DNA from: CAYOFK01 sp964403185
GTDB taxonomy: Bacteria; Bacteroidota; Bacteroidia; Bacteroidales; VadinHA17
Length of the DNA: 11,639 bases
Assembly (NCBI GenBank): GCA_964403185.1
Contig: CAYOFK010000093.1
Location: forward strand, 1-11,639
Reading direction: 5' to 3'
Shown: positions 1 through 6,049 of the stretch, piece after piece
How the letters are laid out: each line of letters opens with the position of its first letter
How positions within the stretch are numbered: the stretch's first letter is position 1
The notes under the pieces: generated by a model
The model's input: only the letters and a program-made list of their open reading frames with translations
What the model was told of the DNA's origin: nothing
The model's database searches: none
Translations under genes and position numbers: made by a program

Positions 1-2
1 GG

Positions 3-347
3 CCTGAAGTGCGGGGCCGCCCGACGGATAACAGCGACTGGGAGCACCCGGTGACTTTAGAAGCCGCAAAGATTGTGATTACGCACTTTCAGCCTTACAA
101 AGGAGGAACCTCCGAGGGCGGGATACCGGATGAAGTGGAGGTGGTTGAGAAGAAATCCCCCGTCTCCCTGACAGCATCGTCAGGGATCCAGGGGCTGTAT
201 CAAAAGTCAATAAAAAATATAACCACAGAGTACACAGACCTGCCCGTCCGGTCTCCGGGCGCCTACGCTAAAGCTTCAGCGACAGCGTGCGGCCAAAGCC
301 TCTGGCGACGGCACGCAGGTATGGCTTTCCGCGGTCCGCCCGTTTAG
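3..347 (+). CDS. Partial reading frame, C-terminal end of an unidentified protein, overrun by repeat DNA
   Basis: The frame is open from the left window edge to a TGA at 345-347, so the GTG at 9 is only an internal codon and the true start lies outside. Roughly the first 50 codons read like real protein, with a run of beta-strand-like residues (KIVITHF, about 24 codons in) and an ending of the form IPDEVEVVEK. This weakly recalls the last strand of F5/8 type C (discoidin-like) carbohydrate-binding domains, which often end in an EIEV-like motif; that is an inference from a short stretch. From base 153 the frame runs through a 38-bp dispersed repeat and then GC-rich palindromic repeats, and the translation becomes low-quality (ASATACGQSL and so on). 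The original stop was therefore probably near 150 and has been lost or displaced by repeat insertion. The downstream 190 bases should not be treated as native protein. Confidence 0.4.
   Translation, partial: PEVRGRPTDNSDWEHPVTLEAAKIVITHFQPYKGGTSEGGIPDEVEVVEKKSPVSLTASSGIQGLYQKSIKNITTEYTDLPVRSPGAYAKASATACGQSLWRRHAGMAFRGPPV
153..190 (+). repeat. 38-bp palindromic dispersed repeat, left copy
   Basis: This unit starts AAATCCCCCGTC and ends in ATCCA. Inside it is a perfect 8-bp stem (165-172 with 179-186, TCCCTGAC/GTCAGGGA) around a 6-base loop. A second copy lies in inverted orientation at 11447-11484 and matches at 37 of 38 positions; identity stops sharply at both ends. The arrangement resembles REP-type (repetitive extragenic palindromic) elements. 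It lies exactly where a partial reading frame stops looking like protein. Confidence 0.8.
224..238 (+). repeat. Short CACAGA direct repeat
   Basis: Two CACAGA units (224-229 and 233-238) are separated by GTA, within an ACCACAGAG context. Longer arrays of this kind occur between genes in various environmental bacteria; here only a two-unit fragment is present. Function is unknown. Confidence 0.35.
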
Positions 348-387
348 AAAAGAATATCCGTCCGACCGACCTAAGCGGGCGGACGGG
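243..387. repeat. GC-rich cassette of nested palindromes
   Basis: This non-coding block is far richer in G and C than its flanks and contains many inverted repeats. Its ends are complementary (CCCGTCCG at 243-250 with CGGACGGG at 380-387). Internal pairs are GCGTGC 285-290 with GCACGC 311-316, GCCA 292-295 with TGGC 303-306, AAAGCC 295-300 with GGCTTT 323-328, and GTCCGCCCG 334-342 with CGGGCGGAC 376-384. An imperfect palindrome around AAGCTT spans 266-281. The layout suggests one or more degraded mobile palindromic repeats. Short reading frames across it show no protein-like character. Confidence 0.6.
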
Positions 388-620
388 ATTAAGGGGGATT
401 GATAAAGCCTGGTACCGTAATCATACCAAGCAAAAGGCTACTCAAGTGTATCATTCCCTCGCAAGAGGGAATCCAGGATATCTGCCTGGAAGTCAAATGG
501 ATCCCCGATCAGGTCGGGGATGACCCGTCGCTTTATTGGCTTTACCTGGCAATGAAACATTTTAATAAATTAGCCACATTCCAATTTATCTCCATAACCC
601 TGGTTCCTTACAGCTGCGGG
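348..620. other. Intergenic region without a recognisable gene
   Basis: Apart from the end of the GC-rich palindrome cassette and the REP-like doublet, this stretch shows no protein-like reading frame, tRNA-like structure or clear promoter. Bases 525-620 are ordinary AT-rich sequence leading to the stop codon of the minus-strand prenyltransferase gene. Short frames crossing it translate repeat DNA and have no coding character. Confidence 0.6.
451..524. repeat. REP-like doublet: two hairpins in inverted arrangement
   Basis: The first hairpin is TTCCCTC/GAGGGAA (454-460 with 465-471) closed by a GCAA tetraloop, followed by ATCCA at 471-475. The second is ATCCCCGA/TCGGGGAT (501-508 with 514-521) with loop TCAGG, preceded by TGG and followed by GAC. 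Read on the opposite strand, the second arm also has the layout TCAT-hairpin-ATCCA, so the element is an inverted pair about 74 bp long. A small stem CCAGG/CCTGG (473-477 with 485-489) lies between them. It sits about 100 bp beyond the stop of the leftward ubiA-family gene, a typical 3'-end position for REP/BIME-like elements. Confidence 0.75.
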
Positions 621-1493
621 TCAAATATACAAGCTCAAAATCGTAAATGTCGCAAACATCAGGCCTGCAATTCCATTGGTTGAGAAAAAAGCCAGATTCA
701 CCCGGTTCAGGTCGTCAGGTTTAATGAGGAAATGCTGATAGATCAGCAGGCCGTTAAAAATAACCACACCCATCCAATATAACAATCCTGAGTTCATCAG
801 TAAACCCGGTATCAGAACAAGGATCCCACAGAAGAAGTGCAGGATCACGGAAACCATTAATGCCTGTTTTCTCCCGCTCAGGGCCGGAATGGATCTTAAG
901 TTCTCACTGCGGTCGAAATCCACATCCTGCAGGGCATAGATGATGTCAAAACCGCTCACCCATGTGAGCACCACCAGAGAATAGATCAGGGGGATGAGGT
1001 CAAAATGCCCTGTCACGGATATGTAAGCACCAATGGGAGCCAGGGATAATCCGAGGCCCAGGATAAAATGACACAAAACAGTAAACTTTTTTGTAAGGCT
1101 GTACCCAAGAATGATAAACAGGGCCACGGGGGAAAGTTTGAATGTGAGCAGGTTAATAAAATAGGTAGTTCCCATAAAAAGGATTGCATTCAGAATGGTG
1201 AATTGCAGGGCAGAACGCGGTTTGATGATGCCGGCAGGGATCTCACGCAATGCCGTACGCGGATTCTTCAGATCAATTTCTTTATCGGCATAACGGTTGA
1301 ATGCCATGGCCGCATTCCGTGCAAAAACCATACATAGAACGACCAGTAGAAGCAAAAACCAGTTCATTTCTATTACATCCAACTGAATGGCCAGGAAAAA
1401 GCCAATGAGGGCAAAAGGCATGGCGAAGATGGTATGACTGAATTTCACCAGGGAGAGATAATGATTGGCTAATTCCAATGATCGTTTTAACAT
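621..1493 (-). CDS. mqnP: UbiA-family polyprenyltransferase, probably MqnP (menaquinone biosynthesis)
   Basis: This 290-residue integral membrane enzyme would transfer a polyprenyl chain from its diphosphate to an aromatic acceptor. The first Asp-rich motif is intact (NRYADKEID, N66-D70-D74 in the NxxxDxxxD pattern), as is the second (D183 and YALQDVDFD, D190-D194); both bind prenyl diphosphate through Mg2+. About eight hydrophobic segments alternate with short loops. The YALQD-x-DFDR-x5-SIP signature matches the group long annotated as putative 4-hydroxybenzoate prenyltransferase. In organisms that make menaquinone by the futalosine route, this group includes MqnP, which prenylates 1,4-dihydroxy-6-naphthoate. 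Bacteroidota use menaquinone, not ubiquinone, so MqnP is preferred over UbiA, but the substrate is inferred. The ATG lies two bases after the pheT stop and a GGAG lies inside the last pheT codons, suggesting co-transcription and translational coupling. Confidence 0.78.
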   Translation of the reverse strand: MLKRSLELANHYLSLVKFSHTIFAMPFALIGFFLAIQLDVIEMNWFLLLLVVLCMVFARNAAMAFNRYADKEIDLKNPRTALREIPAGIIKPRSALQFTILNAILFMGTTYFINLLTFKLSPVALFIILGYSLTKKFTVLCHFILGLGLSLAPIGAYISVTGHFDLIPLIYSLVVLTWVSGFDIIYALQDVDFDRSENLRSIPALSGRKQALMVSVILHFFCGILVLIPGLLMNSGLLYWMGVVIFNGLLIYQHFLIKPDDLNRVNLAFFSTNGIAGLMFATFTILSLYI

Positions 1494-1495
1494 AT

Positions 1496-3943
1496 CTATC
1501 TGATCTGTGCTCCTAGATTTTTTATGTAAGCGTCTATCAGTCGTTGCATGATTTTATCAATCTGTTTATCCGTGAGGGTCTTTTGAGGATCCTGAAGGGT
1601 GAAGCTGACAGCGTAGGATTTTTTACCACGGCCAAGTTTTTCACTGGTAAACACATCAAAAAGGTTGATCTTTTTTAGCAGCTTTCCTTCTGTTTTATAA
1701 GCAAGTTCCCTGATCTGCTCAAATTTGATACCGGAATCGATAAGCAGGGCAAGGTCACGGCGTACCTCCGGGTATTTTGGGATTTCCTGCAGATTGATTT
1801 TTATTGATTTAAAGGCGATCAACAGCACATCGAAACTGATTTCAGCAAACTGTACATCCTGTTCAATCTCGAAAGGAGCCAGGGTATGTTTGGACAGACT
1901 GCCAATTTGCAGGAGCTCTTTGTTGTTGTAGCGGTAGGTCAGTCCCTTTGAAAAGTAACCCGCTTTTGTGCCGGCGATATGTATGCCGGAATCACCAAGC
2001 CCGGCCCGTTTCAGGATCAGATCTATCACCCCTTTCAGAAAATAAAAGTCTGTTTGGGCCGGTTTTGTTTGCCAGTGTTCCCCGGTATTCATGCCCGTAA
2101 CCAGAAGGCCCAGCTTCGGATGCTCAACAAATTGTTCCAGATTGTGTTTGGTTTCCGATTTGCGGGAATATACCGTTCCAAATTCAAAAAACTTCAGATT
2201 GCTGCGTTTTCTGTTGATATTATGGATCAGGGCTTCAAGGCCGCCATACAGCAAGGTCTGTCGCATGGTGTTCAGATCCTGACTGAGTGGATTGTAAAGT
2301 TGCACTGATTTTTTTTTGGGAAATACAGGATTGCCTTCATAATAGGCTGCCCTGGAAAGGGAATTTGCCATTATTTCAGAAAATCCATTGGCGCACAGAA
2401 GATCCGATACCTGGTTAATCACCCTGCTTTTATCGGGCTTGTCAAAATGATTCAGTGACATATGGGTGCTTGAGCCGACCTCAATACGGTTGTATCCATA
2501 AATACGCAATATCTCCTCAATCACATCGGCTTCACGGGTCACATCCACACGATAAAGGGGAACTTCCACCTGTATGCCCTCTTTGTTTTCTTCCAGGATC
2601 TTAAAATCCAGGGATTTCAGAATGCTTTTTGCAGATCCTGCAGGAATGGTCTGGCCGGCCAGCCTGTTTAAATTATTATAGGTAAGTTCAACCACTGCGG
2701 GTTTGAAAGGCACGGGATATGAATCCTGGATGGGGCTGGTTATGGCTCCGCCTGCGAATTTCTTAATGAGTATGGCAGCCCGTTTTAAGGCATACAGGGT
2801 CATTTCGGGATCGGCGCCTCGCTCAAACCGGAATGATGCATCCGTAATTAAACCATGTTTTTTAGAACTGCGCCGGATAAATACCGGGTTAAAGTGGGCG
2901 CTTTCGAGAAAAATGGCAGTGGTTTCCCCGGTCACACCTGAATCATTGCCGCCGAAAACTCCGCCGATACACATCCCTGAAGCAGCACTGCAAATCATGA
3001 GGTCCTTGTTTGAAAGGGTGCGTTTCTCACCATCAAGGGTTATAAATGGGGTACCTTCTTTCAATGTTTTCACAACCACCTTATTTCCGTCAATTTTATC
3101 GGCATCAAATGCATGTAGGGGTTGGCCGGTCTCAAACAATACGTAATTGGTAATGTCCACAATATTGTTAATGGGACTGAGTCCGATGGCTTTTAGTCTG
3201 GCCTGCATCCAGTCTGGTGAAGGTTTAACCTTTAAGCCTGAAACAGTCAGCCCTGTGTAACGGGGGCAGGCTTCCGGATTCTCAACCACTACCGGAATAA
3301 CCCGGTCAGAGTTATCAACTTTGAAATTGCTGATATCGGGGAGACGGGCTTTCTTAGGTTGAGATTGGTTCAGGTAGGCTGCCAGATCGCGTGCCACACC
3401 ATAGTGTGAAGCACCGTCAATCCGGTTCGGCGTCAGACCGATTTCGAGGACCGTATCCCGGAAGATGTGAAAATATTCACTGCCCGAAGTTCCCGGAACG
3501 GCGTTTTTATCCAATACCATGATCCCTTCATGTGAATCGCCAAGTGCCAATTCATTTTCTGCACAGATCATTCCTTCCGAAACTTCCCCGCGGATCTTTG
3601 TTTTTTTTATGGTAAAAGATTCCCCGTCCTCAGTATGAAGTGTGGTTCCGATAGTTGCAACCGGGACTTTCTGGCCGGTCTTTACATTGGGAGCCCCACA
3701 TACAATAGATACCACAGTGTTATTTCCGATGTCCACTTCGGTGAGTGTGAGCTTGTCGGCATTTGGATGTTTTTTTGCAGAAACCACCTCTCCGATAACG
3801 ATTCCTTCGAGTCCGCCAGGCAGGGACTCAAAAGTCTCGATGCTTTCCGTCTCCAGACCGGTATTGGTCAGGATCTCACCCAATTCCTCAGGTTCAAGAT
3901 TTGTTTCTATATAGTCCTTAAGCCAGTTGTAAGATATTTTCAC
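1496..3943 (-). CDS. pheT: Phenylalanine--tRNA ligase beta subunit
   Basis: PheT forms the alpha2-beta2 phenylalanyl-tRNA synthetase with PheS in the cytoplasm; the beta chain binds tRNA(Phe) and edits mischarged Tyr-tRNA. With the GTG start chosen here the protein has 815 residues, usual for Bacteroidota. Domains in order are an N-terminal segment (KISYNWLKDYI), an EMAP/OB-like tRNA-binding domain at about 44-146 (ADKLTLTEVDIG, VCGAPNV), the B3/B4 editing region at about 216-396 (NNIVDITNYVL, FRFERGADPE), B5 at about 414-486 (ending EEILRIYGYNRI), a catalytic-like core, and a C-terminal FDX-ACB anticodon-binding domain at about 722-815. A longer version from a TTG at 3985 adds 14 residues (PSCICFLKVNPLS) that precede the conserved family start, so GTG at 3943 is preferred. 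No pheS lies alongside. The mqnP-like gene follows after two bases. Confidence 0.95.
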   Translation of the reverse strand: MKISYNWLKDYIETNLEPEELGEILTNTGLETESIETFESLPGGLEGIVIGEVVSAKKHPNADKLTLTEVDIGNNTVVSIVCGAPNVKTGQKVPVATIGTTLHTEDGESFTIKKTKIRGEVSEGMICAENELALGDSHEGIMVLDKNAVPGTSGSEYFHIFRDTVLEIGLTPNRIDGASHYGVARDLAAYLNQSQPKKARLPDISNFKVDNSDRVIPVVVENPEACPRYTGLTVSGLKVKPSPDWMQARLKAIGLSPINNIVDITNYVLFETGQPLHAFDADKIDGNKVVVKTLKEGTPFITLDGEKRTLSNKDLMICSAASGMCIGGVFGGNDSGVTGETTAIFLESAHFNPVFIRRSSKKHGLITDASFRFERGADPEMTLYALKRAAILIKKFAGGAITSPIQDSYPVPFKPAVVELTYNNLNRLAGQTIPAGSAKSILKSLDFKILEENKEGIQVEVPLYRVDVTREADVIEEILRIYGYNRIEVGSSTHMSLNHFDKPDKSRVINQVSDLLCANGFSEIMANSLSRAAYYEGNPVFPKKKSVQLYNPLSQDLNTMRQTLLYGGLEALIHNINRKRSNLKFFEFGTVYSRKSETKHNLEQFVEHPKLGLLVTGMNTGEHWQTKPAQTDFYFLKGVIDLILKRAGLGDSGIHIAGTKAGYFSKGLTYRYNNKELLQIGSLSKHTLAPFEIEQDVQFAEISFDVLLIAFKSIKINLQEIPKYPEVRRDLALLIDSGIKFEQIRELAYKTEGKLLKKINLFDVFTSEKLGRGKKSYAVSFTLQDPQKTLTDKQIDKIMQRLIDAYIKNLGAQIR

Positions 3944-4044
3944 AGATAACGGATTTACTTTCAAAAAACAGATACAGGAAGGCAAAGTAACGCTTTAAAT
4001 GGCCCGCCGCCACATTATATTTCAATAATGGCCCGGTTGAAGGA

Positions 4045-4052
4045 CAAAAATA
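4045..4052 (-). promoter_or_regulatory. Candidate -7 element for pheT
   Basis: On the minus strand this reads TATTTTTG, an exact fit to the Bacteroidota -7 consensus TAnnTTTG, and would give a leader of roughly 90 nt before the GTG. No TTTG lies at the expected 19-21 bp upstream (the nearest is only 12 bp away), so the assignment is weak. Confidence 0.3.
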
Positions 4053-4182
4053 AGGATTTTCATCCAAAACCGGTCTATAAATGGAGTCAGTTGCTTGAAA
4101 ATCATTTGCTGTCCAAATTGAACATCCGGAAATATCAGTTTTTAAACAACTATTTTTGTTTCCCGGAACCCTGACTGGCACC

Positions 4183-4213
4183 CTTGCCACTTCCTTTGAA
4201 ATAAATATCTTTG
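4183..4213 (+). promoter_or_regulatory. Bacteroidota-type promoter for the surE operon
   Basis: A CTTG at 4183-4186 (one mismatch to the -33 TTTG) is followed after 19 bp by TATCTTTG at 4206-4213, which matches the TAnnTTTG -7 element exactly. The start codon at 4229 would be only about 10 nt from the predicted transcription start, giving a very short leader with no Shine-Dalgarno sequence. Motif and spacing both fit the phylum's primary sigma factor. Confidence 0.55.
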
Positions 4214-4228
4214 TATGTTTAAAATACT

Positions 4229-4996
4229 ATGGAAAAGGAACGGCCTTTAATACTGGTGACCAACGATGATGGTTTTTTTGCGGGCGGGCTGAAAGCCCTT
4301 GTGGAGGTAGCCAAAGAGTTTGGTGATGTGGTGGTGGTCGCTCCTGAGGAAAGCCAGTCGGGCATGTCGCATGCCATTACCATAAAACACCCCATCCGCA
4401 TAAATAAAAAGAAAGAGGAAAACGGATACAGGATGTACTCCTGTTCCGGAACACCTGTTGATTGCGTGAAACTTGCCATAAGCCGGCTTCTCGACCGGAA
4501 GCCCGATATTCTGGTTTCCGGGATCAACCACGGTTCCAATGCCTCCGTCAGTGTTATTTATTCAGGTACCATGGCTGCCGCTATTGAGGGGGGGGTGAAT
4601 GGCATTCACTCCATAGGGTTCTCGTTACTGGATTATTCTTCCGAGGCCGATTTTCAGGAGGCCAGGATCTACGTGAAGAAGATATTGAAGAATGTCCTCC
4701 AAAATGGCATGCCCTCTGAGATATGCCTGAATGTGAATATTCCGGCCGGGGAGCACATAAAAGGCATTAAGGTTTGCCGCCAGACAAAGGGCTTCTGGCA
4801 GGAAGAATTTGACAAACGAACCGATCCGTTTAACAGGGACTACTACTGGCTTACAGGCTATTTTAATAACAGCGAACCGGATGCTGTGGATACAGATGAA
4901 TGGGCGCTTCGAAACGGTTTTGTATCCGTTGTGCCCATCCGGGTGGATTATACCTGCCTGGATTACCTTTCTGAATTAAGAAAGAGAAAATTTTAA
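4229..4996 (+). CDS. surE: 5'/3'-nucleotidase SurE
   Basis: SurE is a metal-dependent cytoplasmic phosphatase that dephosphorylates nucleoside 5'- and 3'-monophosphates and is linked to stationary-phase survival. All four metal-site residues of the family are present: D13 and D14 in LVTNDDGF, S44 in QSGMSHAI, and N100 in SGINHGSN. The family's SGTPVDCV segment (73-80) and YSGTMAAAIEG (111-121) also match. At 255 residues the length is normal. It heads a plus-strand series, with a good promoter close upstream and the 97-residue membrane protein gene 12 bp downstream. An 8-base G run at 4588-4595 encodes the conserved EGGV stretch and leaves the frame intact. Confidence 0.96.
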   Translation: MEKERPLILVTNDDGFFAGGLKALVEVAKEFGDVVVVAPEESQSGMSHAITIKHPIRINKKKEENGYRMYSCSGTPVDCVKLAISRLLDRKPDILVSGINHGSNASVSVIYSGTMAAAIEGGVNGIHSIGFSLLDYSSEADFQEARIYVKKILKNVLQNGMPSEICLNVNIPAGEHIKGIKVCRQTKGFWQEEFDKRTDPFNRDYYWLTGYFNNSEPDAVDTDEWALRNGFVSVVPIRVDYTCLDYLSELRKRKF

Positions 4997-5008
4997 CAAC
5001 CCTGAGTT

Positions 5009-5302
5009 ATGAATCGGAAATACAACACTATAGTTCTGGGATTTCTCTCAGGAATGCTTGTGCCATCGCTCACCTTTTTTATCATCTTTATGGTCCTGTC
5101 AGGTACACTGTCTTTTTCTGAATACGTACACAAACTGGTAACCCTTAATGTATTGACAAAATTCCTGAGCCTCGCAATTCTCCCCAATCTTTTGTTGTTT
5201 TTTATCTTCATCCGGAAGAACCTGCTGGAATCAGCCAGGGGCACTCTGGCTGCAACCATATTGATGGCCTTTGCCGTATTGCTCATTAAACTGCTGGTAT
5301 GA
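5009..5302 (+). CDS. Small three-helix membrane protein, function unknown
   Basis: I do not recognise a named family. The 97-residue product has three hydrophobic segments, at about 8-31, 46-68 and 78-97, with a basic RK pair at 69-70 after the second helix, and almost no soluble domain. The segment from LPNLLLFFIFIRKN to ARGTLAATI looks like a conserved core. There is no signal peptidase site and no lipobox. It begins 12 bp after surE, and its TGA overlaps the ATG of gldF (ATGA at 5299-5302), a layout that usually couples translation. It may be an accessory or assembly factor for the GldF-type transporter, but only the overlap and the membrane location support that. Confidence 0.8.
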   Translation: MNRKYNTIVLGFLSGMLVPSLTFFIIFMVLSGTLSFSEYVHKLVTLNVLTKFLSLAILPNLLLFFIFIRKNLLESARGTLAATILMAFAVLLIKLLV

Positions 5303-6027
5303 TTGCATTGTTAAGAAAAGAAGTGAGTTCCTTCTTCGGTTCCCTGACCGGATACCTGGTTATTATCGTATTCCTGTTGACTACCAGCTTGTTTATCTGG
5401 GTATTCCCCGGAGGATTAAATGTGCTGGATATGGGTTATGCCGACCTTGAAACCCTGTTCATTATCGCTCCCTGGGTATTCTTGTTCCTCATTCCGGCCA
5501 TCACTATGAAAATGTTTTCAGAAGAACAACGTTCCGGAACCATTGAGCTTTTAATTACACGGCCTTTGAGTGAGTTTAAACTGGTGCTGGCGAAATACCT
5601 TGCAGGACTGTTCCTGGTATGTGTTTCACTGCTGCCCACACTCGTGTATTATATTTCGGTTTACAAGCTGGGAAGTCCCCCCGGAAATATAGATTCGGGC
5701 CGTTTCTGGGGATCTTTTACCGGTCTGTTTTTCCTGGCCGGCGTGTATGTAGCCATCGGCATTTTTTCATCTTCACTTTCAGGGAACCAGATCGTGGCAT
5801 TTATCGGTTCGGTACTGATGTGTTTTGTTCTGTATATTGGATTCGATTCAATGGCCTCATTACCTGTATTAAATAGCATTGACCATTTCATCGCAGGCAT
5901 CGGGATCAACGAACATTATAAATCACTCAGCCGGGGGGTGATCGATTCCAGAGACCTGGTGTATTATATGAGCCTGGTATTTTTATTTCTTTTTTTAACA
6001 AAATACAGCTTGCAAAACCGCAGGTAA
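5299..6027 (+). CDS. gldF: Gliding-motility-type ABC transporter permease GldF
   Basis: GldF is an ABC-2 type inner-membrane permease that pairs with the ATPase GldA and with GldG. It was first described in flavobacterial gliding but is also present in many non-gliding Bacteroidota, where its cargo is unknown. The 242 residues give about six transmembrane helices (near 18-36, 53-72, 98-121, 139-159, 163-183 and 219-236). The typical ABC-2 cytoplasmic motif lies between helices two and three: MFSEEQRSGTIELLITRPL at 72-90. The ATG overlaps the preceding stop by four bases. gldG follows after 18 bp. No ATPase gene is present in the window, so GldA must be supplied from elsewhere if the complex is complete. 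Confidence 0.92.
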   Translation: MIALLRKEVSSFFGSLTGYLVIIVFLLTTSLFIWVFPGGLNVLDMGYADLETLFIIAPWVFLFLIPAITMKMFSEEQRSGTIELLITRPLSEFKLVLAKYLAGLFLVCVSLLPTLVYYISVYKLGSPPGNIDSGRFWGSFTGLFFLAGVYVAIGIFSSSLSGNQIVAFIGSVLMCFVLYIGFDSMASLPVLNSIDHFIAGIGINEHYKSLSRGVIDSRDLVYYMSLVFLFLFLTKYSLQNRR

Positions 6028-6031
6028 ATTA

Positions 6032-6049
6032 ATGAGACCGGTGTTTTGA
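6032..6049 (+). CDS. Possible five-codon leader ORF overlapping the gldG start
   Basis: ATG at 6032 followed by AGA CCG GTG TTT and a TGA at 6047-6049 encodes MRPVF. Its stop overlaps the TTG start of gldG by two bases. It could deliver ribosomes to the weak TTG by termination-reinitiation. It is too short for codon-usage support and may be chance. Confidence 0.2.
   Translation: MRPVF

Noticed and set aside
151..524. CRISPR array formed by the repeated palindromes
   Set aside because: Units differ in sequence, length and spacing, with no constant repeat-spacer periodicity and no cas genes.
3944..4044. Phenylalanine leader-peptide attenuator ahead of pheT
   Set aside because: The only short ATG-led frame in the leader (MWRRAI) lacks Phe codons, and no alternative terminator hairpin with a T-run is visible.
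3918..4190. 90-codon minus-strand frame in the pheT-surE divergent region
   Set aside because: It overlaps the pheT start in another frame, crosses both candidate promoters and has no recognisable protein character.
4588..4595. Eight-base G run in surE as a possible phase-variation tract
   Set aside because: It encodes the conserved EGGV stretch in frame, and a seven-base G run at 6450-6456 in gldG is similar; there is no sign of a switch-controlled gene.
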